DNA of 64,000 bases from Balanoglossus misakiensis (taxonomy: Eukaryota; Hemichordata): positions 3,348,001 to 3,412,000 of the forward strand of contig CM082593.2 in NCBI GenBank assembly GCA_040954595.2, written 5' to 3'. The notes under the pieces are model-generated. The model searched no databases. It had not been told where the DNA came from and saw only the letters and a list, made by a program, of their open reading frames with translations. The translations under genes and the position numbers were made by a program. Positions 1 through 12,412 of the stretch are shown piece by piece (the first letter of the stretch is position 1; each line of letters begins with the position of its first letter).

Positions 1-2800
1 TGAATATCACGTTTTGATTCGGCGTGACTTTTTATATTCCTGTTTCCTTACACCGTTCTCTCATATATTGCTGAGATTAAGGTGACGCCATCTTGCGGGG
101 AGGTGAAAGGTCACCAATGCCTGCGTCACTTATCCCCCAATCAGCTCAACTCGAATCATAAAACGAACCGCTGCCACGAAGAAAGTTGCCAAAGTTAAGG
201 AGCAACCCTGACCAGGCGTATATGACGTGAGATTTTGCGGGATGTATAATAAAATGACATTATTCGATATATTAACGGCATTAACACAAGAGGGTAATCG
301 GATCAACAATAATGGAAAATTTTCGTCTGAAATAAAATATTAACAAATTAAGCGCTTAAGAAGATCAGATGGTAATGTGTGAACAAGGGAATCCAGCCAT
401 TTGTATGTATGGAACCTTCCCCGCCGAGATACGACTTTAGTAGGATTATACAAATAGCCTGAAAAAAATTGGAGAATATTATTTTACGTTTGAATCGTCG
501 ACGAAAATGGAATTTGCAGACTTGGTTTATACTGCTGAATGCTTATTGAGAACGACAAACTTCCATCTTGGAGTGAGCCTTACACTCGGATTGATTTTTT
601 AATGTCGGTGTGTCGGTGAAAACAGACTGTATCCATGGAGAGTTTTTGTCCAAAGTGTATGAATTTTTCGCGGCGAGGACTGGGCTGGTTAACAATCATT
701 TAGCTACAAATGATAAATAGATCATATAGTCAGTGATAGCCAATTTTAAAGTATAATGTGGTTTATGATTTTTCGTATTTTCTCTGAAGGAACGAGTGTC
801 TGTTTTACTCCAGACGAATCCCTATGTCCTCTCCGTGTTTTTCTCTGCTTTCGTCTGTCTGTCTATCCACCTGCCCGCCTACCCGTCTGTCTGTCTGTCT
901 GTCGGTCTGTCTGTCTGTCTGTCTGTCTGCAGGGTCTCAAAACGCATTGGTTAGTATATGGAATAACAGTACATGTATATCACCACAGCGTATGGCACAA
1001 AATAAATTTATGGTATGTGAGTATCGATCATTGATATTTTTCAAATACGCTGTAACATACATCGTCTACCACGAGATCCATTATTTGTTTTCACGACAAC
1101 AGCAGCAAATGGGGGATTTTTATCGAAAAGGCAGTAAGAGCGTAATATAATTCAGATGTTTTCCATGACCGCAATTGAATTTACTCAGTATCGATGGGCA
1201 CACTTAAGCCTTTGATTTCCATGGGAAATTTGGCTTCGGTAATGAAAGTATAAATCTTTTCATCCATTAATGTTCCCAACTTTTCTCGCTGGAACTTTGA
1301 GACCCAGCGCTTAAGGCAAATGTACTTAGCGTATGCTGTAGAATTAAGCGATAAATGTAAAACAGAATTCTCCAACAACAAATTAATATGTTTTAGCAAA
1401 CTGTAAAGAGAACTTCGGGCATTATTTGTAACATGTAGCAATCTAAAGTACCATATCTCATCTGAATTTTAAATCCTGGGAACTTCATCATTGATACCGG
1501 TTACCAAGGTATTATGAAAACTTTGTGATCGCAGATTGTGGTGTAATTTTCAAAGAAATTAATCATTGTGGTATTACGCAGTTAAAATATTTCCAGATAT
1601 AAAAGTTATGCTTTAAAACACTTTTTGCCTTCTTACGGATTAATTGAAATGATAAAAAGACGGTGATTGGGAAAACGTATGCGTGCATTTCTGGAAAATG
1701 AATCAAGGAAATCGGCACAAATCCGGGAGGAGTGTATGAAATTGCCCGGAAATGGACACGACAATTAGGCATGCACTTTTTGGCTGTGGGGGATTAATTT
1801 CAAGGAGAATTGGGTCAAAGGTCACAGTTGGCAATGCATGTCAGATATTAGCAAATAGGTATGAAACGTGGGCCAACGTGATCTGTTAGCGTTACATTTA
1901 ATATCGTTCCATTTGATATAATCCCCATGGTTGCAGGTACAAATTGACACCAAAGCCATGTAATGCCACCAAAGTCGCGGATTTCGCCAAAATGTAATAA
2001 CGATGAGCTGTCCGGCTTTCCGCAAATGGAAGCGGCTCTTCCCAAATAATTATTAGTTGGTAGCAGAGACATTTGTTTGGGGTTCAAACCAGAATTTTTA
2101 TATAATTGATGCGTTACCCATGAAGCGTGGTCGGCCAGACTTCATCTGCAAAATTAGCGCCGTTAGTTTTAGATACAAAAAGCGCGGTATGTATGAGACC
2201 TGGTCCAGTTTGCGGAGAACAGGTGGCGAAACAGTCCGAGTATTCAACCCACTCAGAGCCCTTTTGTTTTCATGCATATTACGCTATGCACATCTGGCGG
2301 GGGTATGATCCGGGATATTTAGTCGACAGACAACGACGGTCCCATGATCATCATGGGTAATATCCACGATAATTCAAGTTTGCAAACTTGATCTTTTAAT
2401 AGCGTAGCATTCAGATGACATTTGTTTTATAATTTAGTCCCGGGCAATTGTTATTTAAAAATTAATATTGATCTATTTTATATAGCAGAACCATCATCGT
2501 TCTCATTGTCAATTACATGTATAAGGTATTGTATCTAAATAATGCAAGGCCTATGAGTGGAAAGAAAACCGCGCTCATGCAGGATTACTAGCCAACAGGT
2601 GCTGTGGTCAAAATATCGGCCTCCAAAATCTGACATTTTTCGTTAACCGTGTGCAGTTCTGACGTACCACACAGCGAAGTGGTCGAAATTCTGTAATACT
2701 GAAGATACACTATTCTTACACGTTCCGTTTCTTTTTTTCCCCGACTTGACACATTCACACGAACAAACATAAGCCAAAATAAATTTCAGTCGACTACTAA
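1..2800. other. Gene-poor flank left of Drgx
   Basis: I see no supportable gene here. The open frames are short, lack flanking splice sites and do not resemble proteins I know. It holds one GTCT microsatellite (about 852-930) and a DR1-like repeat of the AGGTCA half-site near 1812-1824 (GGTCAAAGGTCA). The right end may be downstream flank of Drgx. Distal enhancers of the homeobox gene could lie here, but nothing in the sequence shows it directly. Confidence 0.5.
852..930. repeat. GTCT tetranucleotide microsatellite
   Basis: Interrupted (GTCT)n tract. A first short run is separated by a C-rich interruption from a longer run that contains one GTCG variant unit. It creates overlapping Cys/Leu/Ser/Val-rich open frames that are not genes. 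Confidence 0.9.
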
Positions 2801-3202
2801 ACGTTTATTGGATAAGCAATGTGTAGTGGACACAGCAAAAAGTAAACGCAAGAGAAACAAAGCAAACAATAAAAAATAAATAAACATCAATCAATAGTTA
2901 AAGGATAAAAACCAAACAAAACAATATTACATTATTTTTCATTCATTTTATACACCAAATAAATCGGAAATGGACCATATAATGTATTGCTGAATCATCA
3001 AAATAATGGGGTTTTGCACAAACATTCAAAAACTTGAACGGGAAGAAAATAAATTCATAACGTACGTATTGCGACTCAACAATTTTCCTGACGGCAGTCT
3101 AATATTTGTACGGCGATTTTGTCGTACAGTTTGACATGTCCAATAATTTAAAACCGCACAAGAATCCATTTCTTTATTTTTCCTCGTGAATTAAGACGTT
3201 CA

Positions 3203-3208
3203 TTTATT
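3203..3208 (-). terminator. Candidate Drgx polyadenylation signal
   Basis: AATAAA on the minus strand, about 760 nt downstream of the Drgx stop codon. Further minus-strand AATAAA hexamers lie at 3173-3178 and 2804-2809, so the actual cleavage site cannot be chosen from sequence alone. Confidence 0.3.
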
Positions 3209-3965
3209 TACATGTGATAGCTCGTGTTACATATACGGCATGAGAAACCCTTTTCAAATCTCCATTTCGTAGCTTTATATTTTACGCATTCAGTAAGTAG
3301 TTCTTTTCTGAGAATCGCTGGCAAGAAAAGTTGATAAACAAAACACTTGACGTTTCAGCATGATATTTAATGTAAACCAAGAAAATGCAATTGTGATACA
3401 CAACAGAAAATAATCAACATATAAAGCTATTGTCCCTTAAACATAGAAATATTAGACAAATAATGAATGTTTTGTTTTGGGATTTGGAGACACACAAATT
3501 TCCGTGACGTCACTATTTGTGCTGGGGTTAGTGCATTGTGTGTGTTACTATCGCCGAGATTTCGTTGCACAAGCTTGTGAAACTCGTGGGTTAACATGTG
3601 GGAAAAAGTCATTACCCTAAAGACAATCGATATTTCATCAAAAAGGGGAAAGAGATTATTTGTACAGCTTTCTTGCAATCAAACCTGGCAGGTTATCCGA
3701 ATACGGACATACATGTGTCGTGGTGCTAACGAAAGAAACTGACTCCTTTTGTAAAACACTTATAAACACCTATTAAGAATTTAACGTCATGTCTAGTAAA
3801 ATTGCGGGTAAGGTTGTGTTGTCAGCAGCAAGATAATTAACAACTTCTACACAACAAACAAACGAACGAACGATAGGACAACGAGGTATTATATCCCTGT
3901 TCACGTGTTCATAAAACAGCGCGTTTCCTAGCAGATCATCTCGTTCATTTTACGCGATGGTTCTT

Positions 3966-6900
3966 TCAGCACGAGTTGCTTGTCGGATGCATTCTTGTGA
4001 CGGGGGGTTGGTGATAAAATTTGGCTGTCTTTAAAATGTTCTCTGTGTGTTGCTTGGCTTTCATGCGCAGCTTGGCAACGCTGGAGTTCCGCTGCTCGGG
4101 GTCGAGGAAGGAAATGGCGGACGCGGTGGGCGCAGTAGGCACTATCGTACATGTACAGTCTGGAATGAAACAGGCGTTGATACGCGAACCTGGAAGAAAC
4201 CAAAAAAGTCAGTGATGTTATAATTCGTCAAAAATGAACTACAAAAATATGTTCTCTGGGTTCTGCGTCAACCACGTGACATGAACGGTTGAATATCTAC
4301 GCAAGAAATCTAAGCACAAAACGCAATGGTTGGCTCTAACATCAGGTGGTTGCCTAATAGCCAATCAGGTTAACCCATTTTTCAGCCAATCAGACTCCAT
4401 ACTTCTGTGAATGAGGATTTCCCTTCACCCGCCCTTATACGCTTAGTTCAATGGGGCGGGAATCAGCCACACAAAATATGCAGCACAAACACTTCCGATG
4501 ACTTTTAAAATCAGCATATTTTGAAATATTCAGTTGTGCTGCAAGATATTCGAAGTTATCGAATATCCACTCCAAATAGATTTATTCTCGCCAGTAGAAA
4601 TAAAGAATAACAGATATTCAACGACGAGGATAAACGTAACGATAAATAAATGAATGAGGAATCATGATTGCGTTTAATCTGAGCGGGACGTCAATATTTC
4701 AACGCTGCGATAACCGTTTTCTCTGATAACAATTGACTGTTTATCGCATGCATTTGAGGGGCGTGATAGCAGTTGCCTATGGCAAAGTTCACAATTCAAA
4801 ATTAATTGTGGAGAAAAGCAGTTTGCATGAGCATTGCTGAAATAGATTTGTAATCAAAGTTTTTCGCTTTAATTACCGCGTAATTACCTGTCAAAGACGT
4901 TGAGGGCTGAGATATTAGCCGCGTTGCTTCTTGGCTGCTCATGGTAGGCCGAGTTGGTCGAAAACTTGAACTGTGAAAGGAAATCAGTAAATTTGTAAAA
5001 TACTAGTAGATGTAGTTAAGTTTAGCAAAGAAAATTAGTTTAGAAAACTTAATCTCGCATGCGTCATAGATTTGTGTAGCATAAACAAGGCAGAGATATG
5101 TATAGATTGGGATTTTTCTTTCTTCTTCACACTTTGAAAACAAAGTGAAGACACGTAAAAAGTTGCTAAATACCTTGCCTGACAAACTAAATCCACTGGC
5201 GACGGCGACCTTTGAACTGAGCTGCTTGCTGTCGGCGTTGGCGATTTTGGCGGAGTCGTCACGCGTGGCGGGCTACTAACAACCGAGATTTCGCTCGTGG
5301 TCGACTTGGGCGACGCTGGGCTCATGGGTTCGCTGGTCGACGGACTGTCTCCCGAGTCCTCCTTCTTGCCGTCTTTCGATCCCCGGTCGCTGTCAGCGTT
5401 GTCGTCGGCTTTGCTTCCTCCCTGACCGTCCTGCTTCATTCGCTCCATTTTTCGCCACTTGGCGCGCCGGTTTTGGAACCAGACCTGGAACGATGAACAG
5501 CAATACACAATTCTGGTTATTTTAGTTTCTTTTGATTGGATACCAGCATCAAGAATGAGCGACAACTTTGCCCCTTTAATGTAATATACACCATTAGACC
5601 CCGTGTGAAGGACGTTATATTTGTTCTCTTACAATTGACGTTGATGCGACAAGTAAACATGGTGATAGGATGAAATACTGTTATCCCGTTTTCTTTCTCG
5701 TCAAATCCCACGAGACTCTAACCACATCGCATTGCAATCTCAAATTCCAACCACGCATTTCGCTAGGCGAATGACGTCGTTCAAACTGTGATTTTGAATT
5801 CGGAAATGTGCCACGTGTATCAGAACATGTCACTTATTTTGAAAAGTCAAAGTGTTTAATTCAATCACCGTTGGCAGTGTCTGTCTCTAGTCGAGTTCGT
5901 CGGCAACAAGATGGCCGCTACGCCACAAATTCTCGTCTGGTCATATAAACGCGAAGACTACAGTACAGCATTGCAATACTTTTGGTTTAAAGCTAATACT
6001 TAGTTTGCTTATGCTATTTGTGAGTGATTTTTCGAACGATATGTTTCGTAGATAAATTGCGACATCTAGAGACAAAAATATGGCGCAGGCGCGGCATCGT
6101 TGACACGAACAGACGGAGTGATCTGTATTTTAGAGGGTCAACCTTTCCAATTACTACAGCGTCAATGTTTAGTGTTACCGTCTTGTGGCAACACTTTTAA
6201 CCCATCGCAGTGTCATCAATCTCGTTCTTTATTGTGTCGCAGTGAAAACATGCATGAGTTTAAATAATTAATCATCCGAAATCCCCTCTAAATGGAAATT
6301 GTAAGTGCCAAATGCGATAATGATCAATATTTAATTAACCAAGGATAATGCAATTGGATATGTTGTCTATTACCCCGGCGTTAGATGTATGTCGCTTCGA
6401 TGTGATGCAACTTCAGCGGGCCACATGCTCACAAATCACAAACACCATTGAAAAAGAAAAAAAAATATGGGAGCCCAACATACTTAATAGACCAAAGGGA
6501 TATTTTCTTGTATAACGTCATCTGATATTTTCCGATGCGACAATTGTCTTGTCCTGTCGCTAACAACACGCGCGTAGCTGGCTAGGAGTGATAAGAAGTC
6601 GTATCGTTGTCAGGGTAAAGTGTCAACACAACTGAAATTTTGCATGGCAATTCGAATCATATCCGTTGAAATATGGCTCATAATTGACTCGTATCGTTCA
6701 CAAAAGGGAAATGTAGTAAGTTATTTTGAGCCGAAAGGTTTCCAGATAGGTGAAATCCATTTCATCTGTAAATACTCTACTTTGTTGGCCCGTGTTGAAT
6801 TCTCGCGACATGTAAATCGCACTTTTACCTTACAAAGGCCAGACTTTTCGAATAATTGATAGCATCAACCAATCACAGTTAGCTTTAGGCGATATCAATA

Positions 6901-9900
6901 TTGGTATGCATTGGCGGTTCATTTGGAAATCGTTTGACAATTTTTCGCTTATTTCGTGCGGGTGTTTGCTTCCATTTGTTTGGAGAATACAACCAAAAAT
7001 TGAGAATTTCATTATCGGCATTGCGCGGATTGCTTTGTTGGTAATAGTGCCTTAGCAGTAGAATTAGAGTTTTAGCGTTACCGAATATCTTCTAGACATC
7101 AGCCAACCCACTTAATCTCGGCTGTTTGGAGTGTGACGTATCCGCACTATGGGTTTAATACATATATTTATGACATTAACGGGATTAGGGCTAATCCGCT
7201 GGACGATGAATCAAATTTTACTGGGTTTTAAAGCCGAGATAGGAATCTGAGAGCACGCGATTCCAAACGCTGATGAAGTCATGAAGCCAGTGTGATTGTA
7301 ACGATGATGTCGAGACTCGGTTTCAATCGAGTGACTGGCTTAATCTTATGGACTGCCGTGTTTATTTGATCATACAAACCCAATTACACAATCTGAACTG
7401 CGCACCTGTGACAGACATGTAGATACTCCAGAACCCCTAATTTCCTGATTTTTTCATTCTTGCGAAGGTTGGCATGTCGTCTGCGTCAATGGCGGTCAGG
7501 TTTATTGGTTAAATTCACGTGAACATGTTTTTTGTTGGCATTTCGTGGTTTGTTAGACTTGCATAGCCAGCGCTGTTCTCTGCTTTCTGCTTGGTGGCAT
7601 CTCTCAAGTTTCAATCTCTAAACCAAGTTGCGATATTTACATTCGAACACCGACACGCCAGCCTAAAACTGCCTCTTAATTTCAGTATATGTTTAATAAC
7701 GTGCCACCACTTGGTGTACTTATAAGAATGTTATTTGCACAACGAATATCCAGCTACCGGTATTAGCTGACATCTCAACCGGGTTCCATAATCTCGCGAG
7801 ACCGGGGTCTTTCGGGTCATATTAGCGAAAAACCACGGAGCCAAAAGCAATCCTTTTGCATTCGAGGGAATAAGATATTATGGACTTTACATGATTTAAT
7901 AATCGGATTTAATGCACAAGGATGATTTTTTTTCCAACAAATATTAAGCAACAGATGACTCTATTAATAATTCAGACTCCAAATCACATAGGTCAGACGC
8001 AGGAACACGCTCCCGTCAAATATCCCGTGTGATTGGTTAATTATTGTCAAAGGTCGGCACTCCTGACTTCTTGTACCAATCGGAAGAGGGGTTGTAAATT
8101 GCCGAAGGGGAAAATTAGGTAATCAAGTAAGTTCCGCCTGTGAAAAATGCGTGTTCCCACTGGCAGTTGGGGGCGACCAGGGATCACGGGAGACGACAAC
8201 CCCGGGATAAGACAGAAGGCGGGAGAGCTTGATCGACACTTACCTGAACTCTAGCCTCCGTTAGGTTTATCTTCATGGCTAAATCTTCTCGCGTGAAAAC
8301 ATCTGGGTAGTGCGTTTTCGCGAAGGCAGTCTCCAGTTCCTCGAGCTGAAATAACACAACAAAGCACGTCACATTCTGTCTGTAGATCTCGTGTTTTACG
8401 CTACTTTAGAATTTGGCCGAGAATTGAGAAGTCGCACAGAGAGTATTGAGATGATATGTTTAACCAAACGACTGGATGAAAATATCAGGCGGAAAAAAAC
8501 ACAAAATAATGTTGTAATAGTCCACAAATTCCGAGCAGCACACAAACATGAGACTTTAAAATGACAAACCAAATGCATTATGGTTGGTAATTAATCTAAA
8601 AAACTCCTCGCGCATTTCACGGTCGAGAGTGTCTCCCGCAAGAAAATATGAACTCTCTGAAATTGATAGAGGATGCTGCCTGAACCGGTGTTTGGTTGCA
8701 TGCATTGTTTGCATATTGTGCATTGAGTACTGCGGTAACCCCCCATGGGAAGATAATTCGAGCAGGCTACAATTGCGGGGCCTTTATGGTGTACTGGTAG
8801 GAATTACAGCGTTTTAACATCATCTCTCTGATCGTGTATATACTAGATATTTTGAGTAAATTTACAGTGCAAGTGTAGGCCAATTTCTAATTTGCAGTAC
8901 TCACGTATAGTTTCCACTAAGCGTCAGTGTTACTATACTTTTTAAAAACGAGAATATGATATTGAGACTACACGCGTTTTATTTTTTCGCAATGCTGGAC
9001 TCATAGTGGATTGTATTCATACCTGTTGTAGGGTGAAGGTTGTCCTGTTCCGCCGCTGTTTACGGCGAGCAAAGCCGTCGTCAAAATCTGGCGGATAATG
9101 AAGGCCATCTGGAAGGAGAGCAGAGAGCAGGCGATCGTAAAGTGGCATTACAAGCCGTCGTATATCGTCATCCCATCATCGATGGTGACAGAATGTCAAA
9201 CGACTTAATATTCAGGTGGGTTTACACGTGCCATTAACACAACACACACAGATCAACCTTGTCGATGGGACTCTTGCTAAGCTCGGTCTCTGGGACGAGC
9301 GGTGTATTACTGGGAGTCTGGAACGTTCTTCCTCAATGTCTGGTCGGAATCACAAGCTATCACTCAACACTCAGACAGACAGGCAGACAGACAGACAGAC
9401 AGACAGATATACAGATAGATAGATAACTCACTCACACACTCACCACTAAGAATTCAGCGAAAACCAAAATAAGAATCTCACTGAATGGATCGAATGTTCG
9501 TAAATAAATCGAATTTGCAGACGACCTGCAGACACTATTATTCCGTTTAAATCGGCATCGTGTGACCTATTTTCTTCCTTCATAGTTCGTTTGGTTTGCC
9601 AATAAGCATTGGAAACCCCATAATATTGAGTCACGTATACATTTCTTTGCTTCTGAGGTATGACTTTTGATACGCGTTTTGTAATAATATTTTCTCGGCC
9701 GACGGATGCACTCGGCGTGCAGAGATCATCGCGTGATGCGGAGTCGGAGAAAATCACGAATGAACTTTGTCAGTGCGCGAACACTGTAAGAACATCGCCC
9801 CTGCTCTTGAAAGTTGAGCGATTACATCCATGTGATATAAACGCCAGTGAGTTTTATATATTCGGGATTAAGAACATAAACAACGAAATCGGAGATTATC

Positions 9901-12412
9901 CTCACGTCACCATTTGCCCCCACTTCAATGAAGAGCCTTCTCATTTTGTATTTTCGCTGTTTATACGATTCTTGGATATTTCTGTTGCCAGTATACTTCT
10001 TGATTTATAGGCGCTTTATTGTGCATCTTCCACGGTGCTTTAATACTCAACATTGCGAATAGAGCCAAGAAATACAGTCATGTAGAGCCCCACAGTAACT
10101 CAAAACCTAGGGCTATTTTCTTAGTGTTAGTGTTTCGTGTATCAACTGTGGTTTCTTGTTCTACTCTGTGAAAAATAATGATTGATCGGCACGCCGATCG
10201 TCTTGGAATATGCCCGATTACTGTCAGTGGTACAGTTCTGTTATATGGCGGTTTTAAAATCGCATATAATTATACTAAAATTATTCACTTTCAGTACTTG
10301 TGTTCGTGAAATATTGGACAAACCTCCCTGCTTTTGTCATCGTTTCCCAACCTCTGACAAATTTCCGCTATCGGTTTACCGACGGCTATATGCTATACCG
10401 CAAGCGGCCGTCGGTATAATTAAATTAGTTGGAAGCATCGAATTGAGGTGTTCTGTCGTCGATGTCGACGATTCAGATTTGGGTTTCCTTCGTCGTCACC
10501 GAAATAGTGCGACGAAAAAGCTCAAAAAAGAATGCCGAAGATGACAAAATCTGTCTGTACGTTTGACGCACAATACATGTGTGGATAGATGGATAGCTGG
10601 ATGGATGGATAGATGGATTAACCGACTATACAGCCACTCGAAAGCGCCGAGTGGTCTTAAGATAACCCGGCTCTGTCGCTGAAAATCCTTAAACCGTCTT
10701 TCAAGTCCCGATCACGCTCAATTTTGTTGACTGGGTTGGCGAACATATGTGTTTTTGAGCAGGCACGAGTTTACCTACTCCAGATCAGCCCACAACGACA
10801 GCGTCCAATTATCCCTGTCTGACGGCAGTTCGCGTCTTTGTTCGTCTCGGTGAACTCCCCGAGTATTGTTCGTCTCACGCTCCGTGCAAAGCCCGGCACA
10901 CTGCTATCGCGGCGACACACACAAAACCACCAAACGCTGTAGAAAGGCGATGAAAGAAATATCAAAAAGCAAGAAGTACCCCCTAAAACGCCTCAGTCCT
11001 TTATGTGTAAATCACGCTTTTTGGCAAGATAAAATCGGTAAGTTCAATTTGTTTTGTTCGGCGAAAGCGTTCGCGCCAAATCCGCATCGCTCAATATCTC
11101 TATAAACCGAGCTAAGTGTCATCTTGAGCGGGGTAAGATTGTAAAGCCAATTTTATCAAGGTATCACGTGTAGGGCTTCTTCAAAGATAAACTCGCGTTC
11201 AAATCGATTTTTTGTCGGGGTTATGAAAGATTACCGATGTGTGATTAATTTATCGCGTCGCTAAAGCGTTGCCAGCAAACGAAAACAAGATTGGTACGCC
11301 GAGAAATGAAAGGAAGAAAAATATGGTTTTCCCCGACCTTTGATGTGGTTTACCTGCCGGGTTGTCTGGCAAGCTACCCGCCGATGACAAATCGTGATCG
11401 CGCCGCTAATTGAATTTGGCGGCCGACAACACGAGACACGACAAAACAATGACACCAAATACAGTGAACTAATGACCGTGCGCAAATACACACGCTTCCA
11501 CTGAGAAAATTTCTCAATACTGGCCCGAATTCGGGGTTTTTAATGCGCGAACTCTGTTTTTTCAAATTCACGCTAGCTTAGCTTCTGACACAGCGTTGAG
11601 TGGAACGGTAAAAAAAATTCACACGCAAGTTAATTTTGAACTCGTAGATACAGGTCCTATACTCAACATACAAGATGTTAATGGCAAGATATAGACGTTA
11701 GGAAGGGAAATAAGGTCTAGTCCTCGTTTCACCAGTAATCCCATCCTCGGGATATATCTTCTCGGTCAAGGTAGTGTGGTTAATTTGCATGAAAAAAATT
11801 CCCACATCAACCAAAAAGTCGTATATATTGATGCCGTCTTTTTACTGTTGATGTTTGATGACATAAACGTTAGGCAGGTATATCTCTAAATTTACCCCTA
11901 AAGAGAAAACTAAAATCTTGAAATATTGCAGAAATTCGATACCGTCCCCAGATCATCGGTGTTGTCCCCCTGAGCTGAGAAATTACATACACACGCATGC
12001 ACTCACACGTATACACACACACAAACAAACACACACACAAACACACAAACACACAAACAAACAAACAAACAGACAAAAATAAACAAACAAACAGCTGAAG
12101 ATTTCTTTTCAACTAGATAATGTTAGGTGACCTTGAGGCGTTGCTCCGCGTGTAATATCGAGACAATGGTTCTGTGGACACAGTCACGGTGATGATGTTT
12201 TTTTCACTTGTTGACAGCGCTTCAATTGACAGGTGTGCTACTGTGACGTGTCAAGGTGTGTACTTGCATATTTAAAAAAATTAGAACCTTGAATGACAAA
12301 ACCCAAAAGTGAAATACTTACAAGTTAGTGGTGGACACCCAGCCATTAAAGTTTCCATATCGATGTGTGGATGGGTCTGGTAGGGGGAGGTACAGTGGTA
12401 ACAGTACATCAT
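3966..12412 (-). CDS. DRGX: Drgx (Drg11/Prrxl1) paired-like homeodomain protein, complete
   Basis: Homeodomain transcription factor. In vertebrates DRGX specifies dorsal-root-ganglion and dorsal spinal sensory neurons; it acts in the nucleus. Six coding exons join in phase: 12322-12412, 9023-9108, 8244-8345, 5174-5484, 4888-4970, 3966-4189 (897 nt, 298 aa; human about 263). The N-terminus starts MMYCYHC and continues to [20 protein letters not shown], which matches the vertebrate DFDDGF-RRKQ signature of DRGX rather than Arx, Alx or Rax. The homeodomain is residues 48-107, with L16, F20, W48, F49 and Q50. Introns fall after homeodomain positions 12 and 46; 46/47 is the classic paired-class site. 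After it comes a Ser/Pro/Thr- and charged linker. The last exon carries an OAR motif ([19 protein letters not shown], about 259-277). The 3.2-kb first intron separates the short first exon. Two in-frame ATGs open exon 1 and the first was chosen. The last-exon acceptor at 4189 could be replaced by one at 4158 in the same phase. Confidence 0.95.
4190..8243 (-). other. Drgx introns 3 to 5
   Basis: The three introns span 4190-4887, 4971-5173 and 5485-8243. The 2.76-kb intron splits the homeodomain between residues 46 and 47. I see no second gene in them. The short open frames, such as those around 6620-7021, have no splice context or recognisable composition. The 4190-4887 intron includes a CACGTG E-box near 4274 and several CCAAT boxes, none assignable to a function. 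Confidence 0.6.
9373..9425. repeat. ACAG/GATA compound microsatellite
   Basis: CAGA units pass into GATA units, inside Drgx intron 1. This is simple-sequence expansion and not coding. Confidence 0.9.
12011..12093. repeat. CA / CAAA simple repeat
   Basis: Alternating CACA and CAAA units in Drgx intron 1, about 230 bp downstream of exon 1 in the gene's orientation. The reverse strand reads as a Cys/Leu/Phe/Val-rich open frame, an artefact of the repeat. Confidence 0.9.

Larger units (their letters stand above)
9109..12321 (-). other. Drgx intron 1 (3.2 kb)
   Basis: Intron between the 30-residue first exon and the exon that starts the homeodomain. It holds an ACAG/GATA microsatellite (9373-9425), a GATG/GATA-rich tract (about 10575-10620) and a CA/CAAA tract (12011-12093). 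No coding exon is recognisable inside it. Confidence 0.7.

Noticed and set aside
11870-12112. Cys/Val/Leu-rich minus-strand frame
   Set aside because: Reads through a CA/CAAA simple repeat in a Drgx intron.
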